In this document: piece by piece, positions 34,033 to 41,673 of the stretch | How the letters are laid out: the number at the start of each line of letters is the position of its first letter | Numbering within the stretch: position 1 is the stretch's first letter | Source: Bdellovibrionota bacterium | GTDB lineage: Bacteria > Bdellovibrionota > Bdellovibrionia > Bdellovibrionales > JAEYZS01 | NCBI GenBank assembly: GCA_040386775.1 | Contig: JAZKEU010000024.1 | Coordinates: 1 to 64,000, forward strand | Length of the DNA stretch: 64,000 nucleotides | Direction: 5' to 3' | Notes under the pieces: model-generated | The model's input: only the letters and a program-made list of their open reading frames with translations | What the model was told of the DNA's origin: nothing | Databases searched by the model: none | Position numbers and translations under genes: made by a program

Positions 34033-35079
34033 CTACTTAATGATCCTTACAAAGGTGGCGCCCACCGCTATTGATATGATTCCGACAAAGCCACTAAGGT
34101 AAATATGGGCCGAGTAATCTCGGCTGAGATAAACTGTGATGAATGAGCCAACACCGACCATGATTTCTTTATAAAAAAGATATCCGTAATCCTTTGCTAA
34201 TTTGTCGTAGCGACTTAGCGCGCATTCGCCTAAAGTCAAAAGCAATAGCCAAATTACAGCCATCCCAATTTGTTCAACATGCATAACCGCGGGCATAGCC
34301 AATAGGGCCATCGCAGAAATTGAAAATACAAAAGTCATATTTTTTTTTGATTTACCTAAGTAATTTAAAATTTTATGCTGAAAAAAAATAACTCCCACGC
34401 TGTTCAATATAATCATGGAACCATACCAAGAGGGCAAAGAACCTGTTTTGTGAATTAGATATTGAGGCAAGATCGAAAAAATCCCGGTTAACTTTATTCC
34501 TGTGGCAACTCCAATTAAAATCCAACCTACCAATGGTACCATTTGCACTTTGGTTTTTATTTCTAAATTTTCCGTAGCTTTTTCAGATTCTAATATTTTA
34601 TTCCAAGGAATTTTCATTGCTAAATAAAATCCATACAAAAGTAGCACAATTGATCCGCTCAAAAGTAAAGATTTATCTGCACTAAGTGCCACCAACCCTC
34701 CCGCAATTAAACTCCCGACATTCAAAGAAACTTTATTGTCTGCAGCCCCTCGACTCGTGTTGGAATTAACATATTTAGAAATATATCCCGAAACCGCCAT
34801 ACTGAGAGCGAATAAACCCATAGCAATATAATTAAAAGAATAAAGCGAGAACCCTAAAGCTAGCGCACCAATAAGAAGTGAAGATCTCATTCCATTTGCT
34901 ATTCCAAAATACATAAAAAATGGAGCCGCTAAAAGAAAGGTACGATATCCTACCGCTAAAACAAGGTGCGTTTTTGTATCTGCCCATAAGTTGGCTTTAG
35001 CAAGCACCATAAATAAAACGATGGCAGTAATAACTCTTATCAACATGAATTGATTTCTCATTAAGATACCTCGATACAA
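34033..35079 (-). CDS. Polytopic membrane protein, MFS-like exporter of the oxygenase/ATP-grasp cluster
   Basis: 348 residues with about ten to eleven hydrophobic segments, slightly short for a 12-helix MFS protein. The start lies inside the 3' end of the ATP-grasp gene (19-base overlap), so it is tightly coupled. Sequence motifs are too weak for a firm family, but an MFS-type fold is most likely. With an oxygenase and a ligase upstream, it probably exports the cluster's product. Confidence 0.72.
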   Translation of the reverse strand: MYRGILMRNQFMLIRVITAIVLFMVLAKANLWADTKTHLVLAVGYRTFLLAAPFFMYFGIANGMRSSLLIGALALGFSLYSFNYIAMGLFALSMAVSGYISKYVNSNTSRGAADNKVSLNVGSLIAGGLVALSADKSLLLSGSIVLLLYGFYLAMKIPWNKILESEKATENLEIKTKVQMVPLVGWILIGVATGIKLTGIFSILPQYLIHKTGSLPSWYGSMIILNSVGVIFFQHKILNYLGKSKKNMTFVFSISAMALLAMPAVMHVEQIGMAVIWLLLLTLGECALSRYDKLAKDYGYLFYKEIMVGVGSFITVYLSRDYSAHIYLSGFVGIISIAVGATFVRIIK

Positions 35080-36302
35080 TTTAAAATAATTTTTTCGGCT
35101 AGTTCTAGATCGCTAAGGAGCTTTTCATAGTTTTTATTTTTAATAGCGATAAAAGCTAAAAAATCAGAATTGTCTCTAGGCTCTTTTCTGACGATAGACT
35201 TTTCTTCTTTCAAAAAAGACAATCTAAAATTGTCTCCGAATATTTTTGCTAATTCTTTTGCAGCCCTTTCTTTTTGCAGAAAATGAATGGCTCCATCTTT
35301 TTTAGAAATAACGCCTCTTACTCCAGCAAAATTGTTTTTCTTTAAATCTACGCCTTTAGGATTTCTATTTGAGCATAGGTCTATCCATTGTTCCCATGGG
35401 TTAAACCCATCGAAGGCCCATGAAGCCAAGTCCCAAAGCCACATCCCAGCGGGTCGGCGATTTGGTTCTACGCTAGCCACTCGATTATCATCCAAGATGA
35501 AAAATTCGTGATGAAATGCTCCGCCATTTGAACCCAATTTTTTTAAGAAAGGTGTGAGTATAGAGTAAATTCTATTATTTTCTTCTGTATTGAATGGTGC
35601 CGGTACAACGTGTTGGTATTCTGCTCTGTAAGAGCCCTCCGTTGTGAATTTTTTTGTAATCCAATAGGCTCCATTCACACCATCAAAACTATATTCATTT
35701 TTGTTGCTCAGCACTTCTTCACAAATTACTCCCACCTTTAAAGAGTTCGAATGATCTATCATCCAAATATCTAAATCACGAGTGGTTTCAATCTTCATGC
35801 AACCACGGCTATTGCCTTCGTTAGTGGGCTTTAAAAAATAAGGTCCTACCTTGCTCAGCAATGCTTCCAATTCTTTTTTAGAATGCAAAATATAAAAGAA
35901 CGGCTTTTTATATTCTTCCGCATTCATTTCAATTTTTTGTTCTAGCTTTCTGAATTCTAATTTGTCGAGCATGGCCAACGATGTGGCTTCACTATCTCCA
36001 AATAAATTTAATTTTTTTGCGACGTGTGCAGCACCAACAACGCCTTTATCAGAAAATGGCAAGCAACCAATCAAATCTAAAGAGTTCTTATCCAGATAAT
36101 TCATTAAAGGCAGAACGATTTCATGGTCGCTGGGCTCAAAATCAAAACAATATGGACTGACGTCTCTATCTAAAGAGGTGATATTTTTTTTGATCAAAAC
36201 AATTTCTGCATTACATTTATTTTTTACTAGATCTTTGATTTTATAAACATCATATATACGATTGTTATTGTAACCAAATACTGCTACTACTTTTGTTTTC
36301 AT
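35061..36302 (-). CDS. ATP-grasp ligase (amino-acid/peptide ligase-like)
   Basis: 413 residues. An N-terminal Rossmann-like domain (KVVAVFGYNNNRIYDVYKIK) precedes an ATP-grasp domain: GPYFLKPTNEGNSRG (nucleotide-binding loop), ICEEVLSNKNEYSFDG, and the metal-binding end ASVEPNRRPAGMW. Such enzymes join a carboxylate to an amine through an acyl-phosphate, as in dipeptide antibiotic or carnosine-like pathways. Five bases follow the oxygenase gene and it overlaps the transporter gene. The substrates cannot be read from sequence. Confidence 0.85.
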   Translation of the reverse strand: MKTKVVAVFGYNNNRIYDVYKIKDLVKNKCNAEIVLIKKNITSLDRDVSPYCFDFEPSDHEIVLPLMNYLDKNSLDLIGCLPFSDKGVVGAAHVAKKLNLFGDSEATSLAMLDKLEFRKLEQKIEMNAEEYKKPFFYILHSKKELEALLSKVGPYFLKPTNEGNSRGCMKIETTRDLDIWMIDHSNSLKVGVICEEVLSNKNEYSFDGVNGAYWITKKFTTEGSYRAEYQHVVPAPFNTEENNRIYSILTPFLKKLGSNGGAFHHEFFILDDNRVASVEPNRRPAGMWLWDLASWAFDGFNPWEQWIDLCSNRNPKGVDLKKNNFAGVRGVISKKDGAIHFLQKERAAKELAKIFGDNFRLSFLKEEKSIVRKEPRDNSDFLAFIAIKNKNYEKLLSDLELAEKIILNCIEVS

Positions 36303-36307
36303 AAAAC

Positions 36308-37264
36308 CTACTTAATTCCTTTACTGCGATACAAAATGCGAGATGATTCACCCTCATACAACATCATCGGGTTAAGCGACGATCTGCCATGCAATACCTT
36401 AAAGTTAGATAAGATGGAAACCGACCCTGTTGACGGATTGGCTGACAAAGGTTTAATTGTTTTAAATCCTTCTCTTATTTTTGTTATTATGTTTTTTATA
36501 TTTTCATCTTCAAATCTCATTCTTGGTCCAATTGAATCATCCACTCTAAAATCCAATCGAAGCCCCAATCCTTCGACTTTATCTTGTCTTAGAATTGGTT
36601 TCTTATTTTCAAGGGTAAGTCCTTCAACATTTGTCCCAGAATAAAAATTAGCCTCGGCTAAAGCCAAAACACCCAACTCTTCATTTGTGATTGATGCAAT
36701 CACATCTTTGATTTGCCAAAACCAGGTAGGAGTCTTAGAGGTGTCCTTGCACACTGTTAAGCTCATGATGTTGATGTCCCGTGGTTCGTAGAGATCATCA
36801 CTGTGTGGACGGATAATTCCCAAACCTTTGCCCCAGTCACTGGCTAGAGAATCATTTTGCTTAGGAAATAATTCTTTATGTTCTTCGTAAGGATATTTTA
36901 TATCAATGATACCGCCTATTTTTGACATTGCTTCGTGGACAAGCTGTGCCAATTCTTTGGATGGAATATTAAAAATGTATTCCATAAATACCGCTGAAAT
37001 TTTTTTGTTATCACAACCCACGGATTGAATGATCTCCAAATCTTCGCTCTTTAAAGTTTCAATAATCAGAGTGTAAAGTTTAGCGAGCGCAACTTCGGAT
37101 TTTAAAGTGCTTCCGCCCTCGTCCCACCATTGATCAATCCCTGAGGATAGATAAGATAAATTCAATCGTTTGATTTGTTCTTTTTGAAATTCTCGGCGAA
37201 GAATACCGCCTATGATTTCGTAGTTGTTCATCGCCCTTGTTTCGCTCCAAAGCTCATTTTCCAT
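36308..37264 (-). CDS. Fe(II)/2-oxoglutarate-dependent oxygenase (TauD/AsnO-like)
   Basis: 318 residues from the ATG at 37264, where GGAG stands 7 bases upstream; in-frame ATGs at 37270 and 37300 are spaced worse. Motifs: RPHSDDLYEPRDINIMSL (His-x-Asp iron ligands) and the distal VLHGRSSLNP (iron His and 2-oxoglutarate Arg). The sequence resembles clavaminate-synthase-like hydroxylases acting on free or carrier-bound amino acids. First gene of the oxygenase - ATP-grasp - transporter unit, so it may supply a hydroxylated amino acid. Confidence 0.82.
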   Translation of the reverse strand: MENELWSETRAMNNYEIIGGILRREFQKEQIKRLNLSYLSSGIDQWWDEGGSTLKSEVALAKLYTLIIETLKSEDLEIIQSVGCDNKKISAVFMEYIFNIPSKELAQLVHEAMSKIGGIIDIKYPYEEHKELFPKQNDSLASDWGKGLGIIRPHSDDLYEPRDINIMSLTVCKDTSKTPTWFWQIKDVIASITNEELGVLALAEANFYSGTNVEGLTLENKKPILRQDKVEGLGLRLDFRVDDSIGPRMRFEDENIKNIITKIREGFKTIKPLSANPSTGSVSILSNFKVLHGRSSLNPMMLYEGESSRILYRSKGIK

Positions 37265-37460
37265 TTGCATACTCCTTCTTCCGTATTTCGGATATTGCAA
37301 TGGATGGACCAGGAGAGATTAAGTCTTAAGTATTTAATATTACAGCGCTTAGGCACTATTCGAACGTCCAAGATTACGGACACATCCAAGATATTAGATA
37401 GGAATTAAGATTGAATTAGAACGGTCGTCCATAGGGGTTTGCTACGGGGCAGATCTTGCG

Positions 37461-37501
37461 ATTAGTAATTTGACCTTGTTTGATGTAAGATCATTACTAA
37501 T
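37461..37501. other. Inverted repeat between two genes
   Basis: ATTAGTAAT at 37461-37469 and ATTACTAAT at 37493-37501 are inverted copies with a 23-base spacer, just past the stop of the kinase-like gene on the minus strand. Either a weak terminator stem or a binding site. Confidence 0.3.
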
Positions 37502-37510
37502 GAACCTGGA

Positions 37511-38434
37511 TTATTTTATATATTGAGACATCTTTTTAACATAATGATCCCGGCGTAAGATTAGATTTTCAATTTCTTGCTTTGGTAGTTTTGTATGAAA
37601 GTGATTACGAATTTCCCCACTGGTTGGCGCTTTAAGCTTAGCGAAGACTTCCCGGGATGGCGCAATATCTTTTAGTGATAGTTTTTCTTTATTTAGCGCA
37701 TAAAGCAATGTTTCCCATTCTTGCGCTAGAGCCTTGTTTCCAGATTGCCAGTCTGTATTAAATCCAGAAGCATTATCGATTAGAATTTGTCGGTCTTGGT
37801 TATCTAAAAGATAATTGTCGGCCTTATTACGAAATCGACTAGAAACCATATCTGAATATGCAATTAAATAATCCGTTAACCACGACTCTGGATGATAGCG
37901 ATGGCTTCTCGAAAATCCGTTTGGCAAATCTCGAACAAAATATTGCACCGACATTTGCTGGCCTCTGATTTTTCTCTTCACCGTCATCGGTACGTTGTGG
38001 AGTTGAAATAATTGACTTACTTCGTAGGCTGCAATCTCACTTCGTGGAGCATTTCTGTTTTCTCCGTCACCTCTTTTATATTTTGCAACGGCTGAAACTC
38101 CTGAGTGAAAAAGAATATGCAGCGCCTCGGTAGTCCCATCATTTTCACTTAATATCTCACCCAGAAAATGAATTCTTTTAATTTTATCTGTCACGAGAAT
38201 GCTTCTCAACTGAGATTCTAATTTCTTTGCATCATCAGGAAATCCCTGCCTTCTGATTTCCCAGATAGCTTCTTGCAATTTATTCTGAGAAATTAAAGAA
38301 GAGATAGATTCATCAAACGAACTATTGGAAGTTGAAAACAAACTCACACAAGCCTGTTCGGCTCGCGCAGTTAGAGCAAAGATAAAAAGAAATATGAATA
38401 ATACAACTATACTTTTCATGCCTGATAGTAACAT
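37511..38434 (-). CDS. Exported protein with a possible kinase-like (FAM20/HipA-type) domain
   Basis: 307 residues with a signal peptide (MKSIVVLFIFLFIFALTARA from the second Met). From about residue 105 the pattern VSAVAKYKRGDGENRNAPRS, EIAAYEVSQLFQLHNVPMTV, then NKADNYLLDNQDRQILIDNA and SGFN recalls the nucleotide-binding lysine, acidic helix and metal-binding IDNG segments of secreted FAM20C-like and HipA-like kinases. The usual catalytic Asp/His set is not clear, so it could be a pseudokinase. Neighbouring genes give no pathway. Confidence 0.6.
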   Translation of the reverse strand: MLLSGMKSIVVLFIFLFIFALTARAEQACVSLFSTSNSSFDESISSLISQNKLQEAIWEIRRQGFPDDAKKLESQLRSILVTDKIKRIHFLGEILSENDGTTEALHILFHSGVSAVAKYKRGDGENRNAPRSEIAAYEVSQLFQLHNVPMTVKRKIRGQQMSVQYFVRDLPNGFSRSHRYHPESWLTDYLIAYSDMVSSRFRNKADNYLLDNQDRQILIDNASGFNTDWQSGNKALAQEWETLLYALNKEKLSLKDIAPSREVFAKLKAPTSGEIRNHFHTKLPKQEIENLILRRDHYVKKMSQYIK

Positions 38435-38511
38435 GCTCTAGAAAACAACATAAGTGTCAGATTTTGATCAGCTAAAAGTTACAGTGTCCCATCAAAAAAT
38501 CTCAGCTACCC

Positions 38512-39135
38512 CTAAGGATTTGAGTTGTTATAACAGCTGATGACGTCTTGTCGTCCCATTACGTTATTAAAAACAGTTAGATCTAACTCATATCTATTCT
38601 TGGGTTTCGAGTGAATGTACATTTCTCTGATGTAAACAATTGGACTTATTGAATCATTTAGTGAGTTTGTACTTTTAGTTAAATATTTAGTTATGAATTT
38701 TTCTCTGAATTCAGCATCAAGGTTCAAAGCATTAATTTTTTCAATGATATATTTGGTTTCTACTTCAGAGAGTTTTTCTCTTTCTCTCTTCGGCGTCCAT
38801 CCCCAGCTCCATACATACTTGAATTTTACTGGCGAGAAATTCCCGGCCTTAACCCCATTGTAAATTAAGTTTGCCCAAAAGTTTCCAGCAACGTCTCTGA
38901 CGCATTCTCTCAGTTGCACGTCAGAAAACTTTTTATCTTCCCCTGCTCCGCCGAACCAATATCTTAAATCATGTTCAAAGCAACAATGCGCCCATAGATC
39001 CGGCTTATCAGATGGCCCGTCTACAAACATTGTGCAGCCATCGGTTTCAAAATCTTCTAGAATTTTTGGAGTTTCTTTCGCATTAGCAAAAGCAGATAAA
39101 GACAAAACAAATAAAAGGCCAACTTTAAATCTCAC
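38512..39135 (-). CDS. Exported phospholipase-A2-like protein
   Basis: 207 residues from a GTG at 39135 with GGGGGA upstream and a signal peptide (VRFKVGLLFVLSLSAFANAK). The core DGCTMFVDGPSD, LWAHCCFEHDLRYWFGG contains the CCxxHDxxY arrangement of phospholipase A2, with the catalytic His-Asp pair intact. Several cysteines support an extracytoplasmic, disulfide-bearing fold. The C-terminal 110 residues are of unknown type. A lipid-acting secreted enzyme would suit a predatory lifestyle, which is inference. Confidence 0.68.
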   Translation of the reverse strand: MRFKVGLLFVLSLSAFANAKETPKILEDFETDGCTMFVDGPSDKPDLWAHCCFEHDLRYWFGGAGEDKKFSDVQLRECVRDVAGNFWANLIYNGVKAGNFSPVKFKYVWSWGWTPKREREKLSEVETKYIIEKINALNLDAEFREKFITKYLTKSTNSLNDSISPIVYIREMYIHSKPKNRYELDLTVFNNVMGRQDVISCYNNSNP

Positions 39136-39211
39136 GAAAATTTCCCCCACATCAAAATTGTAGCCATATAAAGACCGTGACTGCAAATCATAAAAACACT
39201 ATAAAATCTAA

Positions 39212-40039
39212 ATGGGTTTATTTTTTAGAGTTTCAATAATGATAGTAGCAATGGCGAGTGTGGTTTTCGTAATGTGGAAACTCAATACTGCTGGCATTGA
39301 TACATCAGTCTTTCACCTGGATTCCGGCTATTCGAATTCTTTTGATCCCGCTGAGGTAACTCGTTTTGAATGGAAGAGCGTAAATAAGATCTTCTCGTAT
39401 GACAGAGATAACGGCGGCAGGTGGTTGCCTCAAAAGAACGAGGAAAGCCTAAAATCCCTACTGAAATTCTTGTCGCAAATCCAACTGAATCAAGTTACGC
39501 AAAAAGGAAAATCCTCTTTGAATGTCTCCCTAGATATTAAAGGAAAACGCTGGGATGGGTCTTGGGATGGACTTTCTTTTGTGTGGAAAACCGGTCCCAA
39601 CACCGGTAAGGGCGAGATCTTGAATGAACAAAAAAACATGGTTTTTTTTAAGGGCGCTCATATTTTTGAAACCGCAAGTATTGATCTGTGTAAAAATCGA
39701 ATCACAAGAATCCTTATCCAAGCACATGGAAAAAACTATCAAGTAGATCAAGTCGGCAGAGGCTGGCAGGTTATGCGGCCAACGCCTCAAACTCTGGACC
39801 CTATTTTCATAGAAAAATGGCTTATTGGGCTTTGCAATGTGAAGGCAAAGACCATTCTTGATTTGAGTTATGCGCAGAGCAATACAAAACAAGGTGCCGT
39901 TACTTTTGAGTTCGTAGATGGTGAAAAATTAAGCCTTCTACAGGTGGAAAAGGACTTTTTCGTGTTAGATGAAATGGGCTTGGTTCTGGAACAGCTTAAT
40001 AACTCTCTGGAAGAACTCAAAAAACAATTGCAACCTTAG
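39212..40039 (+). CDS. Membrane-anchored DUF4340-like protein
   Basis: 275 residues with one N-terminal membrane helix (SIMIVAMASVVFVMWKLNTA) and an extracytoplasmic region. The order FEWKSVNKIFSYDRDNGGRW, NVSLDIKGKRWDGSW, and RGWQVMRPTPQTLDP resembles DUF4340 repeats, found in gliding/ABC-associated proteins. Fit is partial. It stands alone and ends 60 bases before tRNA-Asn. Confidence 0.6.
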   Translation: MGLFFRVSIMIVAMASVVFVMWKLNTAGIDTSVFHLDSGYSNSFDPAEVTRFEWKSVNKIFSYDRDNGGRWLPQKNEESLKSLLKFLSQIQLNQVTQKGKSSLNVSLDIKGKRWDGSWDGLSFVWKTGPNTGKGEILNEQKNMVFFKGAHIFETASIDLCKNRITRILIQAHGKNYQVDQVGRGWQVMRPTPQTLDPIFIEKWLIGLCNVKAKTILDLSYAQSNTKQGAVTFEFVDGEKLSLLQVEKDFFVLDEMGLVLEQLNNSLEELKKQLQP

Positions 40040-40098
40040 ACCAATCCTTGACAAAAAGACCCAAAATCTATTGAATGGGCACTTCATCTACTTTCTGT

Positions 40099-40173
40099 TC
40101 AGGCGTAGCTCAGTGGTAGAGCAACCGGCTGTTAACCGGTTGGTCGCAGGTTCGAGTCCTGCCGCCTGAGCCA
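40099..40173 (+). tRNA. tRNA-Asn (GTT)
   Basis: 75 nt with CCA. Acceptor TCAGGCG / CGCCTGA, anticodon stem ACCGG / CCGGT with loop CTGTTAA (anticodon GTT), T stem GCAGG / CCTGC. Its last 12 bases and 4 flanking bases are duplicated at 51345-51360, marking it as the attachment gene of island B. Confidence 0.96.
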
Positions 40174-40177
40174 TTTT
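40162..40177 (+). repeat. attL core of island B
   Basis: CCGCCTGAGCCATTTT, comprising the tRNA-Asn acceptor end and CCA plus TTTT. It recurs exactly at 51345. Confidence 0.9.
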
Positions 40178-40459
40178 CAATCCCCACTTTTTAAGAAATG
40201 ATCTAAGTGGGTAGAATTAAAAAATTCCAAATCATTTCAATTAACTAAGCAACATTTTGCTAAACTCTCATCTTTTCGAATATCCCGTGAAAACCCGCAA
40301 AATCATGCGAGTTGATGTCATTCTGTAGTTATCGTTGTAGTTACTAACAAAAAAACTGCAAAGTAACTACAGAACCGTCATCCTCGTCATGCCTGTCACC
40401 TCCGACTATCAACCATTCTTTTTTCATCGAGCGTTTGATTTTTATATTTGGAGGTAGAT
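40178..40459. promoter_or_regulatory. Conserved non-coding end of island B
   Basis: No gene. It shares with island A, in order: hairpin CCACTT...AAGTGG (40184-40210), a 27-base identical block (40229-40255), a TATCCCG / ACCCGC block, CTGTAGTT repeats (40321-40374) and the arm GCGTTTGAT near 40432 that pairs with ATCAAACG inside the 44-aa ORF. This is the segment best conserved between the islands, and likely contains integrase arm sites and the module promoter. Confidence 0.6.
40321..40374. repeat. Nested inverted CTGTAGTT repeats, island B
   Basis: TTCTGTAGTTA at 40321 is mirrored by TAACTACAGAA near 40364, and TGTAGTTACT by AGTAACTACA inside it. The two stems compete, as expected of mirrored protein sites rather than of one RNA hairpin. 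Same motif as at 8021-8078. Confidence 0.6.
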
Positions 40460-40594
40460 TTGTTTCTCATCAAACGTCTGTTCTATTTCCTGTTAGCCAT
40501 AGTTTTTAATATGGTTGACCGGATTTTTATATCCTTAGAAGGAAATGGTCTTCAACTCTCGGTTATTCGTAGCGAGGATGATCTATGGAGTTGA
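40460..40594 (+). CDS. 44-aa membrane small ORF with TTG start (island B copy)
   Basis: TTG at 40460 follows GGAGGT with 5-base spacing; stop at 40592-40594 inside the XRE gene start (10-base overlap). Product begins MFLIKRLFYFLLAIVFNMVD and ends EGNGLQLSVIRSEDDLWS. One hydrophobic segment (7-26) and an acidic tail. Length, start codon, overlap and 25 of 44 residues match the copy at 7814-7948 (IKR, LAI, MVD, GNGLQL, SEDDLW). Its start lies within a potential ATCAAACG hairpin that may control translation. Function unknown. Confidence 0.72.
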   Translation: MFLIKRLFYFLLAIVFNMVDRIFISLEGNGLQLSVIRSEDDLWS

Positions 40595-40872
40595 AAACAA
40601 TTTTACGAAAAATCATTCGAGAGAAAGGACTTACAATCACTTCTTTATCAAAGAAGTCGAAGGTTCCTGTTCAAACTCTTCATGGCTGGTTAAGTGGGAG
40701 CGAGCCCAAAAGTATTCGACAATTAAAGGCTGTCGCGGATTGCTTGAGTGTCGACCTCGATTATCTCTGCTTTGGAATTAAATCTAAAACAGAAAAAGAT
40801 AAAATTGAAGTATTCCAGGATGAAATCAATGCTGGAATTTTTGAAGTTGTTTTAAGAAGGGTAAAGAAATGA
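40585..40872 (+). CDS. XRE (Cro/CI-type) helix-turn-helix regulator, island B
   Basis: 95 residues, almost the same as the island A regulator (7536-7823): identical through the HTH (residues 3-54) and the tail DEINAGIFEVVLRRVKK, with changes around 55-77. Coupled upstream to the 44-aa ORF and downstream by a 4-base ATGA overlap to a lipoprotein gene. With the HTH unchanged, the two islands may recognise each other's operators, which would allow cross-talk or immunity between them. Confidence 0.9.
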   Translation: MELKTILRKIIREKGLTITSLSKKSKVPVQTLHGWLSGSEPKSIRQLKAVADCLSVDLDYLCFGIKSKTEKDKIEVFQDEINAGIFEVVLRRVKK

Positions 40873-41552
40873 ATAGAATTGTTTTTCTTATATTAATACT
40901 TTTATTATCTTCCTGCGCACACAGAAATATGACTCGCGAGGAGTGGCTAGAGGTGGGTCAAAGAACCTATTCCAATACCACAAAAGAACAGCTTATTAAA
41001 AATGCTGAAAAGATTTTAGTTTTAGCAGACGGCGATGACTTTAAATTTATTCATAAGCCTAACGGGTTTGTGGCCTCTAGAAGTTGGCTAATATACTTGG
41101 TTATCTCAGCCACTATGGGGACAGATCATTGGAATTTTGAAGTTCAAGAAAAGGATGGAAAACTAATTGCTACTGTTAACGCTTCACAAACAGCGGGGTC
41201 TGTCACTGGCTATGCCGTTAATAATCAAGCTGGAACTGTCACAACACCAACTATGGGAACGCCAATACAAGGAACCGCAATATACGATACCTTTTGGAAT
41301 CGACTAGATTACCTTCAAGGATTAAAAAATGATTGGATGGATTGCAAGAGGGCAAACCGCAAGATCAAAGACAAAGAAACATGGGGCAACATTGAACCGC
41401 TTTGTTTATCTATTAACGTAAAAGATGATTTACCTAACGATCTTTCTGATATCGAAGTAGATCGCATTTTTAAACAAACCAGTCTTGACGATGATCGTCC
41501 TGCTCGGGCAAAGAAAAAATATCTTAAGAATCGAAACAAGGAACACCGATAA
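40869..41552 (+). CDS. Lipoprotein, second gene of the tRNA-proximal module (island B)
   Basis: 227 residues. Leader MNRIVFLILILLLSSCAHRN has a lipobox (LSSC) at residue 16. The mature part is soluble and acidic to basic, with a Gly/Thr-rich stretch (VNNQAGTVTTPTMGTPIQGT) and a Lys-rich end. No family recognised. It is unrelated to the exported protein at the same slot of island A, so this slot accepts different envelope proteins. Confidence 0.77.
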   Translation: MNRIVFLILILLLSSCAHRNMTREEWLEVGQRTYSNTTKEQLIKNAEKILVLADGDDFKFIHKPNGFVASRSWLIYLVISATMGTDHWNFEVQEKDGKLIATVNASQTAGSVTGYAVNNQAGTVTTPTMGTPIQGTAIYDTFWNRLDYLQGLKNDWMDCKRANRKIKDKETWGNIEPLCLSINVKDDLPNDLSDIEVDRIFKQTSLDDDRPARAKKKYLKNRNKEHR

Positions 41553-41673
41553 TACGAGTATCCAAGTGAATCCTAAGAAAACTGACATCCAATATCCAGA
41601 CCAATTGATAGTCGTAATAAAATTTATTTAATTAATTGAATGTTTACCTGTATCTTATTTATGGGAGAAAAAC

